From Eutreptiella sp. 'Long Island Sound 2002' (lineage: Eukaryota > Euglenozoa > Euglenophyceae > Eutreptiales > Eutreptiaceae): a stretch of DNA of 64,000 bases. The stretch covers positions 152,476,352-152,540,351 of the forward strand of contig OZ038381.1 in the NCBI GenBank assembly GCA_964036045.1. The letters are read 5' to 3'. Each line of letters starts with the position of its first letter. Position 1 is the first letter of the stretch. Below the pieces are notes generated by a model. That model saw only the letters and a list, made by a program, of their open reading frames with translations. It ran no database searches and was not told where the DNA came from. Shown here one piece after another: positions 1 to 12,300 of the stretch. Made by a program: the position numbers and the translations under genes.

Positions 1-553
1 CTGTGTCGGTGGCTGTGGCCGGGCCGTTGCGGTCGTCGTCGGTGGGGGCGGCGTTTAGGTCGCCTATGATGATGGTGGGTGCCAGGAGGGAGAGTCGGCG
101 GTACGCCAGGCTCAGGGTGTCCAGGAAGTCCTTGGTCTCCCCCCCGAATGGGACGTGCGTGAGTAGCACGTTTAGCTGCCATCCGGGCCCCACGCACTCG
201 TACGCCCCAAGGCGACCATCCACTCCGAGGTCGGGGTGGGCATGTACCGTGACCGACGTCTTGTGGTAGAGGGGTACCCGCCGCTCCCAGTAGGCGTGAT
301 ATTTGTTCCCCTCCGGGTCCAGGATCGGTGCTGGTTCGGGTTGGTCCGCTCTGCGGAGGGCTTGCTCCAGGAACCCCAGGAGGTCTGCGCCTTGGGGGTG
401 CGGCCCGGGCATGGCTTGCAGTGTGGCGGCCTTGGTGGGGTCGTAGGTGACCGCGGGCTCGTTGAGGATGTTGATGCGGGCGTGGGCTTCCGCAGGTGCC
501 GGTTTCTGGGGACCGGTAGTTGGGGGGGCGGGCCGTGTCCGGCCCTGGCCCCG
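1..553 (-). pseudogene. LINE APE-type endonuclease domain, cut by the window edge
   Basis: Read on the minus strand, the frame immediately after the ORF1 stop stays open to the left edge. It ends in a strand-loop signature of exonuclease-endonuclease-phosphatase enzymes: hydrophobic residues followed by IIIGDLNAAPTDDD (about 20-65), matching the catalytic GDxN box of APE-like LINE endonucleases. Upstream, QLNVLLTHVPF and GETKDFLDTL fit the preceding strand and helix. In this family the enzyme nicks target DNA to prime reverse transcription. The catalytic glutamate motif is not obvious. The frame is the same as ORF1's, and no early Met follows the TGA at 554-556, so the endonuclease either continues the same polyprotein across a nonsense or readthrough codon or starts at a late Met near 410. 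RT would lie outside the window. Confidence 0.72.
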
Positions 554-3500
554 TCAGGCGTTGAGGAGGTCGATGACGCCCTGAGCTGCGGGTGCCTTGC
601 GGTTCCGCTTCTGGGGCTGGGGTAGGGCACATGTATTGTGGACTTCGCCCGTGTACTCGGTGCCGGTGAGGTGCTCCGTGTCGGGGGTGCACAGCTGCAT
701 GGGGACCATCTCACGACCGGTTCGGTCTCGCCAGAGTTCGATGGTGCGCCCCAGCTTCTTGTCGTTGGGGGTGGCCGGGTCCCACTTGACGTGGGTCTTG
801 AACCCCTGGTGGTCCCCGGTGACGAGGTACCGGTGCTTGACCTCCCCTGCGGTCCATATCCACTTGGATGGGCCCGCGGCCGTGGCGTACTCGAAGGGCA
901 GCTGCACCCGGGTGCCGATGGCGTATTCGGGATACAGGGCAGCGGCCTCCTCTTTGGTCCAGCTCTTCGGCTTGGCCCTTGGCTTTGGCGCGGGTTTGGC
1001 CTGTGTGGGGGCCTTGCGCTTCTGCGCACCTTGGCGGCGCCGGGCAGCGGGTTGTCCCCGTTGGGGAGGTGCGCCCTGGGGCTGCTGTACGGGCGCGTGG
1101 CGCGGTGCAAACACGGGGTGTTCGCGGGCGGCTGCAACGTCGGGCTTGGACGTGGGGACGGGGTCCTTCAGCTGGAACACTTGCTTGGTCATGAGGCCAA
1201 GCACTTCCTCGGCCTCCTGCAGGGAGTCGGGCGGGTCTGTGGGCCAGGTGAGGAGCCAGTGCCCGGTGCCTGCCCCGTGGCGGCGCATGTGGGCCGTGTA
1301 GCGGGTGGCGTGGCGTGTCCATGCTGGGGTGCGTTCCGGGGGGAGGGGGCCTTCTGGCGCCCCCTGCGCCCAGTAGAGGGCGTAGTGCAGCGCTTCCCAG
1401 GCTGCCTCTGGGGCGTGGGGGATGCGTGCGGCGAGTTGCAAGCGGTCTCCTCCGCGTGGTGAGGGCGGGACTTCGTCGTCGGGGGCGTGTGCCGTTGCCC
1501 GTCTGACCTTGCCGTGGTCGTCCCATTCCACCGTCCACCAGGTGTCCCGGTGTTTGAGGATGTGGACCTCCGTGGTGGTCGGGGGGGCGTCCATGGCGTC
1601 CCAGCTGACGAGCTGGATGGGGCGGACCGCAGGGTGGGTCTTCGGGGGTGCTCGCATGTTGAGGATTCGGTGGATGTCCTCGGCGGTGGGGCCTGCGTCG
1701 GGGGCGTCCTGCGCTGCTTGGGCTAGACGTGGGGAGGGGCGGTCTTCCCAGAGACGGGAGGCGGACGCCGTGGCGTACATGGCTGCGATCAGGACGTGTT
1801 CCGTCAGCCCTTCCACCATGAGGTGGTTTTCCCCCTCCAGGTCTCGGGGGATGGTGGCTTCCGCCTTTAGGGTGAGGAGTGCGATGGCGCGTTTGGGTCC
1901 AGGTGTGGCGTGCGTCGGCTCATCTGGCGGGCGTCCGTCGGATGGGGTGTGGGGGGGGCGCTTCTGGAAGGGGGATGGTCCCACCGCCAGGTGCTCGACA
2001 AGGTGTAGCGGTATGGCGTGGTGGCGGTCCGCTGCGGGCAGGAGGTAGGGGGGTGGGTCCCCGGGTATCGTGCCGAATAATATGCCCCCCCTGTAGGTAG
2101 GGGTGGGCAGCGGTGGCTGCAGAGCGCCTGCGCATGGTAGCGCGCACCGAGGGTTGCAGTGGGTGCATTGGACTGTTATGGGGTGCGGTACCGCGTACAC
2201 GGTGAAGGGCCCTACCGTGCGCTGGATGTGGCGGGGGATGATGGTGCGGAGGTCCGCCACCCGTGCCGTGCGGCTTTCGCCATAGTATATCCAGAGTGTG
2301 TCCTCCAGTGCCATTTTGGGGCGTAGATTGCGAGCCAGTAGGTTTAAGGTGCTTTTGTGGGTGGCCTCGGTGACGGTGCCGGGTCCAGCGTTAATGCGTG
2401 GGAGCAGGTGGTTTTGGTGGTGTGCCGCGGCCCGTCTGCGGGCGGTGTGGAGGGCGGTGCTGTCGGCGGGAGGGGGCGCGTGGTGGGTGGGCCTTTTGCG
2501 CGGGGTCGGGGCGACGTGTAGGGGATGCTTCCATGCCGGGCGCGGGTGGTGTTGCGGTGGCTGGAGGCCAGGGTAGGTGGTGAAGGTGTATATGGTGACG
2601 GGGGAGCGCTCATGCGTGGCCTGGAGGTAGTAGTGGTCGCGACCCGTGTTGTGGGTGACGATGACGTTTGGTGTTGGTATGTCGTAGTGGAGTGCGACAT
2701 TGGGGAGTTGTTTGGTGATGCGTGCCGTCGCGTCCCCCGTTTTGGGCGCCGTGTCGTGGGGCACGAGGATGTGGACTGCCCACGCATCGTGGGCGGGGAG
2801 GTCGAGGTCAGGTAGGGTGGGATGAATGGGGCGTCCCCGGAAGTGTGTGAAAGCTGGGTTGTGGCGTGCCGCCGTTTCCTTGATGATGGACGGTGCCCAC
2901 TGGGGTGGCGCCCCAACTTGCTGGGCCATGGCGGCGACGGCGTGGGCGATCGCCGTGAGGTCTGAGCCGATGCCAGGCTGGTCTGCCGGTGGCTGCAGGC
3001 CCCCTTCTGGTGCGGGGTGGTGCCACCATAGGGTGTAGCCCTTTTGTGTGTTATCGTGGGGGGTGTGCACGAGGCCCTGGTGGTTGGAGATGGCGGTCTT
3101 GAGGGCTTCCGCTGCCTCGCGTCGGAGGGTGCGCGTGTAGGCCCAGACTCCGGTGGGGGGGGTCGCCCCGGTGTGGGATTCGGCCGTGGTCGGGGCCGGC
3201 TCGAGGGTGTGACTGGTGAGGGAGGGTCTGTGCAGGCCTTCGTGCAGGGAGGCGCACACGTGTGCCCACCTGTCCGCCCATCCCTGTTGGGCGCTTCCTG
3301 TGTCTGCTCCTGTGGGCAGTCGCACGATGACCACGTGCCAGGGGTGTGACCCCGGTACTACGGTGGGGGGTGTGGTGTGCTCGTTAGCGTGTAGCCATAC
3401 TGCAGTGTCTGCGTTCGCCGTCACGTAGTCCTCTCCCTCCGCTGTGTGGACGTTTTCGACGGCGGCCTCTCCCTCTAGGGTGAGGAGGAGGTGTGTGCCG

Positions 3501-4392
3501 GGGGGCTGCGCGTGCGTCTCCGCGTCACGGAGCCAAAGGTACGTGAGCACCACCGTGCCGGGGAGGATTTCCCCCCACGTGAAGGTGCCTTCGGGTGATG
3601 CGCACTGCAGGGGCAGTGTGCGGCGTCCCCGCGAGTCGTTGGTGGCATGGTAGTCGTGGGGGAGGTGGTGTTTGGTGAGCCGGTGCGGCATGCGTTCGGT
3701 GGTGGCTGTGGGGGGGTCCCAATTACATTCCTCCGGGGGGGGTGCGTCTGCGTCGTTCTCCTGGGGCTGGGCCAGCGGCAGCGCCTGTGCATTGGGTGTG
3801 GCGTCGGGTAATCCGCTGTGCGTGAGGATGTAGAAGCCCTCGGGGGTGAGTTGGAGGACGATGTCCCACTTCGCCGTTTGCTCTGGGGACCACTGGTGGG
3901 GCCCGTCCTGCGGTCGGTGGAGGGTGACCTGGTGGCCCCATCTCCAGCTGTGCTAGGCGAGGAGGCTGAGGACGGTGTCTTGCTCCGGATCCTCCACGCT
4001 TTCCACGTATGCCGTCATGTCGGTGACGTCGACGGCGTACTCGTCCTCCCATTCTTGTGTGGGGGTGCCTGGAGGGGGGGGGGGGCGGTGGTGTACCCGT
4101 GGAGTCCCGGCCCCGTGACGTCGGGCAGGTCGTGCTCGAGGGACGCCCGGTACTCGGCGGGCCCGTTGCTGGCTTCGTGGGTGGGGTGGTGGCGCCGCAG
4201 GGCGTTGGACAGGTGCGTCCAGGGCGCTCGCTCGCGGGGGGGGGGGGGGGGCGGGGGGGCATTATGCGGGCTGGGGTCCGCGGGGCTGCTTGCTGCGGGC
4301 TCGAGCTCCGGCGGGGTGAGGTCCATATGATGCTCCGTGTCCTCCGTGTGTTGGAGTTCCAGCTCTAGCAGGCTGTCGATGTCCAGGGCCAT
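554..4392 (-). pseudogene. LINE ORF1-like protein (broken reading frame)
   Basis: A frame open for 1045 codons (3691 to 554) extends upstream through a single in-frame TAG at 3953-3955 and then, after a run of 12 G at 4074-4085, into the frame that starts with an acidic N-terminus (MALDIDSLLELELQ) at 4392; an earlier Met lies at 4983 in low-complexity sequence. Total length would be near 1,280 residues. The middle holds beta-rich segments of cupin-like appearance (around 3300-3600), a small Cys cluster (CTHCNPRCALPC, about 2090-2130) and a basic stretch (QKRKAPTQAKPAPKPRAKPK) near 1000. A compact C-terminal segment rich in Trp and Lys ends at 554. I do not recognise the family. Position ahead of the endonuclease suggests the RNA-binding or packaging protein of the LINE. 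Confidence 0.6.
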
Positions 4393-7267
4393 GGGGTCAT
4401 CGTGCGTGTTCACGTGTTGGGGTGCTGCTTCATGGCACGGTGGGCGTGTGATGCTGGTGTTCGGGGCACGTGCGGCAGCCGGTGCGGGGTCGTGCGCCGG
4501 GGGAGGCGCGCCGTTTGGCGTGGTTGTGGTGTGTGGCTGCACGCTGGTGGCTGTCCTGGCCGGTGGTGTTGCCCCTGTGTGCGGTTCGGGTTGTGGCCGG
4601 TGGTGGGTGTTGAGCTGGCGTGAGGTGTGCGGGGTTTCCAGGGGTGGTGCCGGTGGGGTGGGGTGCGGAGTCGGCAGGGCGCGGCTTCGTTCCTGTGTTG
4701 GTGGGCTGTGGTGTCCCGTGCCCCCGGCCTGGGGAGGGGGGTGCGGTGCGGTATGGTGGTGTTGTGCTGTGTGGTGGCCTTCCCGTTGGGGGGGGGGGGC
4801 ACCGTGTCCAGGTCTGGTGGGGTGGGTTGTCGCCCGTGGTTTGTCCTCTGGCGGTGTGGGGCAGCCCCGCGTGGTCTCTTGATCGTCCTCCTGGCGTGTT
4901 TCAGTACGTGGGCCGTGCGGGGTCCTCGTGGCGTGGGGCCTGGGGTCCCCTGGGGCGGGGTGTGCGGGACTGGAGTGTCGCAACCAGGGGGGTGTGGTCG
5001 TGTGGTGCTTGGGGGTGTCGGCCCACCGTTGAGTGGGCCCAGTGGTGCGGGGTATTGCGTTCGCGGGGTCCGCGGGTCGGTGGGTCGCGGCTTCTTGGGC
5101 GTGTTGTGGCCCCGGTGCGGTGCCCGCGGGTGGTGAGTGGCGGTGCGTGGCTGGGGTGTATCATTTCCACGGTAGGGGGGGGGCTATTTGCTCGGGTGTG
5201 GGGTGGGCCCGTGGTAGGCTGCCGGTGGGTAGCGGGTGTCGGGGCCTCACTGTGGGTGGGTATTCCGCGGTGTCCCCTTGGTGCGTCCCGTGGTGGTCTC
5301 TGGTCGGCTGGCTGAAGGGGGTTTTTGGGGTGTACCGCATCCATGGGGGCACCATTGTGTGTTGGGGCGCCGCAGCAGTGGGTGCGGCGGGTTGTGGGGG
5401 TGGGGCTTGTGTCGGTGTCGACCGTGTGGTTGGCGGCGGTGTGTCGTGTGTCGTCCTCGGCGGCTCCTCATGGTGGTCTGTTGTGGTGGTGCCCTGGGGG
5501 GTGGTCTTGGGCTTTGCGGTTCCTGGGAGGGTGCGGGACATGCGGGGTCGGGTTGGCTGGGGGGGGGGGGCGCGTGTGTGAGCTTGCGTGTTTGCCTTCT
5601 GCTCCCCCCGTGGCCCCTTCCTCTGCCTGTCCCTTACTCCTCTCTTTTCGTTGGCTTGTTTGGCTTTGTTTCTTTTTTTTGGGGGGGGGGGGGTGGCTGG
5701 GGTGTTGTGCGTGGGTGTGGGTGTGTGCCGGTGTCGGCGCCGGTGTGGGCGTGGGTGTCGTGGGGGACGGGGGTCGGGTGGCTGTTGTGCTCTGGGTTCC
5801 CCGTGTGTGCGCCGGCCCCCAGGCTTCCGGTTCCCAGGGCGCCGGTCCGGGGGGGGCTGACGGCGGGTGGTTGGCGGCAGTGGTGGCGTGGCGCTTTCGT
5901 GGGTGGCCGCGGCTCCTGGTTAGTGCCTGGGTGGCGTGGCCGGGCGTGGGCGCGCGTGTGGCTGTGTTCATGGCGTGGGCTGATGGGGTGGTGGGCAGTG
6001 TGGGCGTGGTTGGTTTGTGTGGGTGTCGGGTATGTGTGCGCCGAAGGCGCAGTGGGTTGGGCTGAGGCACCATGGGCGATGCAATGGGTGGAGGAGATGC
6101 TGGTGATGCCTACGGGGGGGTGCTGTAGGCGTCGAAACGGGTTTGTGTTGTTGACGTGGGTGCTTCGGGTGACGCGCCGGGCGGCGACGGGGTTGGTGAC
6201 GCTGGTGGTGTCATAGGTGACGGGGCGGGCGCTGGGGGGGCCTGCGGCTCCGGTGGTCGCTGTAAGTGGTGCAGTGGGTGGTGGCGCAACTGGTGATGTC
6301 GGCGGTGAGGGTGCTGCCGGTGACGTCGATGGTGAGGGCGCTGCGGGTGATGTCATGGGTGGTGGCGATGTTGATGTGGGTGTTGCAGGTGGTGTGCCGG
6401 TTGGTGGCGCCGCTGGTACTGTCCCTACGTAGGGTGTTGCCGGGGGTGCTGTGGGCGGTGGTGTCGTCGGTGGTGCCGATGGCGAGGGTGACGTAGGCGA
6501 TGCACTGGGTGACGGTGAGGCCGGTGTGTGCAGTAGGTGACGCGTTGGGACCGGGTGGTGGGGGGCCGGAGGGGGGTGTGCCGTTGGTGCAACGGGCGAT
6601 GGTGGCGTTGGTGCCGCAGGTGGTGGCTTGGGTGTTGGGGCTGTTGGTGATGCCGACGAGGTGGTTTGTCTGCCTGTCTGCCCGTGGAGTCGGTGCCGGC
6701 GTTGGGCGGTTGCCTGTGCGCGTGGTGGTCGGTGCGCCGGGCGCTTGGTGGGCGTCGTTGGGTGCGGGTGTGCGTGTTGGTGTGTACGTGGTGCGGGTTG
6801 CGGGGGGTCTGTGGGCGTCGGGTGCGCTTTTGCCGTGCGCGTGGTGGTTTGTGTTGTCTGGTGGAGCGTGGCCGGCGTGTGCGTTGCGTGGGTGTTGTGG
6901 GGTCTGGTCGGCGTGGGTGGTGTCGGTGTGGGTGTTTGGGGTTGGGTGCTGATTGTGGGCGTGTCGTTCGCGCGGTGCGGTCGGGCGTGATGGTGGAGCC
7001 GCTGGCGAAGTCGATGCTGCCGGGGGGGAGGGTGTTGTTGGTGATGCTGTGGGCGGCCGGTGGCGGGTGGTGGTGGTGGTTGTGGCTGGACTGCTTGGTG
7101 GTTGTGGTGTCGGCGGGCGGCCCTGATGATGGGCCCTGGGTGTGTGGTGGCGGGTGGGCGTGCATGGTGGTGGTGATGGTGTGTCATTGCGGGTGGTGTT
7201 GGGTGTGGTACCGTTGGGCGTGTGGTTTGCGATAACTGAGCACTCACCCCTCCGGGTGGCGCGGGCC
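4393..7267 (-). other. GC-rich LINE 5' region, low complexity, probably non-coding
   Basis: Strongly G-rich on the plus strand with many runs of 8-15 G (for example around 4240, 4790, 5560 and 5680) and long GGTG-type simple sequence. Long frames exist (for example 5634-7445 minus), but they translate to monotonous Thr/Pro/His sequence and are explained by the base skew. The stretch lies between ORF1 and the 64-bp monomer array, so it is read here as the LINE 5' untranslated region. Confidence 0.45.
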
Positions 7268-7690
7268 CGGTGGTCCGGTAGCCCGTCCGGTAGGCAGTGC
7301 GTGCCCGCCGGGTGCTCACGCGTCCCTCCGGACGGCGGCTGTTCCGTAGCCGGCAGGGGCTGGGTTCACTGCCGGGGGCACACACGTCCCTCCGGACGGC
7401 GGCTGTTTCGTAGCCGGCAGGGGCTGGGTTCACTGCCGGGCGCACACACGTCCGTCCGGACGGCGGCTGTTTCGTAGCCGGCAGGGGGTGGGTTCACCGC
7501 CGGGCGCACACACGTCCATCCGGACGGCGGCTGTTTCGTAGCCGGCAGGGGCTGGGTTCACTGCCGGGCGCACACACGTCCATCCGGACGGCGGCTGGTT
7601 CGTAGCCGGCAGGGGCTGGGTTTCACTGCCGGGGCACACACGTCCATCCGGACGGCGGCTGTCGCGCTGTGGGGACTGCGGGGCTTGGAC
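7268..7690 (-). repeat. 64-bp monomer array at the LINE 5' end
   Basis: Six copies of a 64-bp unit with the core GACGGCGGCTG start at 7331, 7395, 7459, 7523, 7587 and 7651, exactly 64 bp apart, with partial units either side. Each contains the near-palindrome CCGTCCGGACGG or its CCAT variant. The array sits at the upstream (minus-strand 5') end of the LINE, about where GC-rich sequence gives way to AT-rich sequence. Tandem monomers at a LINE 5' end can act as repeated promoters, as in mouse L1; that role here is inference. Confidence 0.85.
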
Positions 7691-7775
7691 TTGTTCTTGG
7701 CGGCTCGTTCACCTCCCCCCCCATGGGGGGCTTTTAATTGGGGGGCCGGGGAATGGGGCCCCGCCCCCCTCTAAA

Positions 7776-8750
7776 AGCAGTCCTTATGCCATTATATACG
7801 ATCCGCGCGCCGAAATGAAACATATCCCAAAAGTGTACGATGCAGCCCCTCTAAATGACCGCCTCAAAAAGCTGATTCGCGCCGTCACATTTGTTCTGAT
7901 TGATCATGGCTGTTTTGCAAAGTTAGGACCTTTACAAGGTTTTAACTTCTTTACCAGCATCCACTAATTCCATATAAGCTAGGGATGCGATTTAAAGGTG
8001 CACCAGCAAAGTTGAGGTGCCGAACAACACTATACATAAACCACAGGCCCCAAATCTCAAGAAATCTATTTGACATATTATTTATTTGCTGTGCACGCGT
8101 GCATTTTACAGTCGCCGGCATTTGCGATCTTTCATTTTGACTGTCCAAAGTGAAATCGGGCTACAATGCACCAAATTTCGATCTAAGACCAGATTTAGAA
8201 ATGATTCTAAAAGCCTCCTGTTGGTGTTGAATCGAGAAACCGCCGTCGTTTTGTTTTAGCACCGCTTTTCGATTTGACGGTTTTCAGCGCCCTCAGCCGC
8301 CTTTTTAAGCTCGAAAATGAAAACAACACTCCTGAATTGACCAAAATTGCCCCTGATTTCGTCAAAAGCCGATACAATAGGCCCGAGTTATGAATATGTC
8401 AATTTCATGCTATTTGCACTCTGTATCGCTAATCTTGCCCAATGCACCCTCCTTGTCCTTGCGCTGCTAGCTTAAACATAAGGCAAAGGATTCTTTTTGC
8501 GTTTGTTTGTCACCGCCCAGCTCCGTTTCCGACATAGAAAAGTGACCCGAAAATGGCTAAAAACGTAATAAGGCTTTTCTTTTGATGGTGCTTCGCACCA
8601 GCAAAGGAAAAGCCACACCAAGCACGAAAGACGAGAGATTCATTTAACCTTACTTTTCCACACCCTCCGCAACATATCATGTATCATTCTTTCATTGAAA
8701 TTTCCTCAACATGCTCATCTTTCTTTGTTATAAATACGTGATCATGCACG
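7776..8750. other. AT-rich spacer without a recognisable gene
   Basis: Base composition changes abruptly near 7775. The only frames are short (65 codons at most) and match nothing I know. The one structured element is the hairpin at 8572-8614. Confidence 0.6.
8572..8614. other. 20-bp stem hairpin with 3-nt loop
   Basis: GGCTTTTCTTTTGATGGTGC is followed by TTC and then GCACCAGCAAAGGAAAAGCC. The two arms pair over 20 positions with three mismatches. It lies in otherwise unstructured AT-rich sequence. It could be a fossil of a small inverted-repeat element or a structured RNA end. Confidence 0.75.
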
Positions 8751-8814
8751 TGCATATCGTGCAATCTGAATTCGTCGTCCGACAGATACCCTTCGGAGGC
8801 GATCACAGCCCGCA

Positions 8815-9313
8815 CACTGCCCTTCCCCATCTCGTGGAGCCCCCCTCCGCTTGTTCGTCGTCGGGTGTGGGTGTTTGCCGTGGTGGTGTCGTGTTTTGTG
8901 CCGTGGTGCGTGCTGGCGTGCGGTGCTGCGCGTGTGCCCTGCTTGGCCTGCGTGTGGCGCGCGCTCCTTGCCCGGGCCTGCTGTTGCGCAGGCGCGGGGA
9001 CACACCCTCTCTCTGGCGGGCCCGTTTGGCTCCATGGCGGGCCCTGTTGGCGCCCGGCTGTGGTCCGGCGCGCGGCAGTGGGGTGTGTGCACGTTGGGGG
9101 GGGGGGGGGTCGGTTCCTCTCCTCTCGCTTTCCCCGCCTTGTCCCTCTGTCTCTCCTCCCCGGCCTGCCCTGCCTGCCCACCCTCTTTGTACCCGCTGGG
9201 TTGGCCTTGGCCAGACGGTTGGTCTTGGTGGTCTGACATGGTGTTTCTTTCCTGCAGGGCGGCGTGGGCTGGGTTCGTTCTGGGGGCGGGTCGCTCGTGT
9301 GGTGTGCCGCGCC
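8815..9313. other. GC-rich leader of the 65-bp satellite
   Basis: G+C-rich sequence with a long G run near 9100 directly precedes the satellite. It shares words such as GTGTG and TGCTG with the monomers but is not periodic. No credible gene is seen on either strand. Confidence 0.4.
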
Positions 9314-12300
9314 GCTTGGCTCCTGTTCACCGGTGTGCACGCTCTGTGTGTGGTGTTGTGTGTACGGTGTCCTGGGCCCCCTGGCTCCTGTTCACCGGTG
9401 TGCACGCTCTGTGTGTGGTGGTGCGTGTAAGGTGTCCTGGGCCTCCTGGCTCCTGTTCACCGGTGTGCACGCTCTGTGTGTGGTGCTGTGTGTACGGTGT
9501 CCTGGGCCTCCTGGCTCCTGTGCACCGGTGTGCACGCTCTGTGCGTGGTGTTGCGCGTACGGTGTCCTGGGCCTCCTGGCTCCTGTTCACCGGTGCGCAC
9601 GCCCTGCGTGTGATGCTGTGTGTACGGTGTCCTGGGCCTCCTGGCTTCTGTTCACCGGTGTGCACGCTCTGCGTGTGGTGTTGCGTGTACGGCGTCCTGG
9701 GCCTCCTGGCTCCTGTTCACCGGTGTGCACGTTCTGTGTGTGGTGTTGCGCGTACGGTGACCTGGGCCTCCTGGCTCCTGTTCACCGGTGCGCACGCTCT
9801 GCGTGTGGTGTTGCGTGTACGGTGTCCTGGGCCTCCTGGCTCCTGTTCACCGGTGTGCACGTTCTGTGTGTGGTGTTGCGCGTACAGTGACCTGGGCTTC
9901 CTGGCTCCTGTTCACCGGTGCGCGCGCCCTGCGTGTGGTGTTGTGTGTACGGTGTCCTGGGCTTCCCGGCTCCTGTTCACCGGTGTGCACGCTCTGTGCG
10001 TGGTGTTGCGCGTACGGTGTCCTGGGCCTCCTGGCTCCTGTTCACCGGTGCGCACGCCCTGCGTGTGGTGTTGTGTGTACGGCGTCCTGGGCCTCCCGGC
10101 TCCTCTTCACCGGTGCGCACACTCTGCGTGTGGTGCTGCATGTACGGCGTCCTGGGCCTCCTGGCTCCTGTTCACCGGTGTGCACGCTCTGTGTGTGGTG
10201 TTGTGTGTACGGCGTACTGGGCCTCCTGGCTCCTGTTCACTGGTGTGCACGCTCTGTCTGTGGTGTTGCGTGTACAGTGTCCTGGGCTCCCTGGCTCTTG
10301 TTCACCGGTGCGCACGCTCTGTGTGTGGTGTTGCGTGTACGGTGTCCTGGGCTCCCTGGCTCTTGTTCACCGGTGCGCACGCCCTGCGTGTGGTGCTGTG
10401 TGTACGGTGTCCTGGGCCTCCTGGCTTCTGTTCACCGGTGCGCACGCTCTGCGTGTGGTGTTGCGTGTACGGTGTCCTGGGCCTCCTGGCTCCTGTTCAC
10501 CGGTGTGCACGTTCTGTGTGTGGTGTTGCGTGTACGGTGTCCTGGGCCTCCTGGCTCCTGTTCACCGGTGTGCACGCTCTGTGTGTGGTGTTGCGCGTAC
10601 GGTGACCTGGGCTTCCTGGCTCCTGTTCACCGGTGCGCGCGCCCTGCGTGTGGTGTTGTGTGTACGGTGTCCCGGGCCTCCTGGCTCCTGTTCACTGGTG
10701 TGCACGCTCTGTGCGTGGTGTTGCGTGTACTGTGTCCTGGGCCTCCTGGCTCCTGTTCACCGGTGCGCACGCCCTGCGTGTGGTGTTGTGTGTACGGCGT
10801 CCTGGGCCTCCCGGCTCCTGTTCACCGGTGCGCACACTCTGCGTGTGGTGCTGCATGTACCGCGTCCTGGGCCTCCTGGCTCCTGTTCACCGGTCTGCAC
10901 GCTCTGTGTGTGGTGATGCGTGTACGGTGTCCTGGGCTCCCTGGCTCTTGTTCACCGGTGCGCACGCCCTGCGTGTGGTGTTATGTGTACGGTGTCCTGG
11001 GCCTCCCGGCTCCTGTTCACCGGTGTGCACGCTCTGTGTGTGGTGTTGCGTGTACGGTGTCCTGTGCCTCCTGGCTCCTGTTCACCGGTGTGCACGCTCT
11101 GCGTGTGGTGTTGTGTGTACAGTGTCCTGGGCCTCCTGGCTCCTGTTCACCGGTGTGCACGCTCTGTGCGCTGTGTTGTGTGTACGGTGTCCTGGGCCTC
11201 CTGGCTCCTGTTCACCGGTGTGCACGCTCCGCGCGTGGTGTTGTGTGTACAGTGTCTTGGGCCTCCTGGCTCCTGTTCACCGGTGTGCACGCTCTGTGCG
11301 TGGTGTTGCGTGTACGGCGTCTTGGGCCTCCTGGATCCTGTTCACCGGTGTGCTCGCTCTGTGTGTGGTGTTGCGCGTACGGTGTCCTGGGCCTCCTGGC
11401 TCCTGTTCGCCGATGTGCACGCTCTGTGTGTGGTGTTGCGCGTACGGTGTCCTGGGCCTTCTGGCTCCTGTTCACCGGTGTGCACGCTCTGTGTGTGGTG
11501 TTGCGTGCACGGCGTCCTGGGCCTCCTGGCTCCCGTTCACCGGTGTGCACGCTCTGTGCGTGGTGTTGCGTGTACGGCGTCCTGGGCCCCATGGCTCCTG
11601 TTCACCGGTGTGCACGCTCTGTGTGTGGTGTTGCGTGTACGGTGTCCTGGGCCTCCTGGCTCCTGTTCACCGGTGTGCACGCTCTGTGTGTGGTGTTGCG
11701 TGTACGGTGTCCTGGGCCTCCTGGCTCCTGTTCACCGGTGTGCACGCTCTGCGTGTGGTGCTGTGTGTACGGTGTCCTGGGCCTCCTGGCTCCTGTTCAC
11801 TGGTGTGCACCCCCCGCGTGTGGTGTTGCGTGTACGGCGTCCTAGGCCTCCTGGCTCCTGTTCACTGGTGTGCACGCTCTGCGTGTGGTGTTGTGTGTAC
11901 GGTGTCCTGGGCCTCCTGGCTCCTGTTCACCGGTGTGTACGCTCTGTGTGTGGTGTTGCGTGTACGGTGTCCTGGGTCTCCTGGCTCCTGTTCACCGGTG
12001 TGCACGCTCTGTGTGTGGTGTTGTGTGTACGGTGTCCTGGGCCTCCTGGCTCCTGTTCACCGGTGTGCACGCTCTGTGTGCGTGTACGGTGTCCTGGGCC
12101 TCCCGGCTCCTGTTCACCGGTGTGCACGCTCTGTGTGTGGTGGTGCGTGTACGGCGTCCTGGGCCTCCTGGCTCACGTTCACCGGTGTGCACGCCCTGTT
12201 TGTGGTGGTGCGTGTGTGGTGCCCTGGGCCTTTTGGCTCGTGTTCACCGGTGTGCACGCTCTGTGTGTGGTGTTGTGTGTAGGGTGTCCTGGGCCTCCTG

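Noticed and set aside
5634-7445. 603-codon minus-strand frame rich in Thr, Pro and His
   Set aside because: It follows the G-rich skew of the plus strand, overlaps the 64-bp monomers and has no motif; several other frames are open too.
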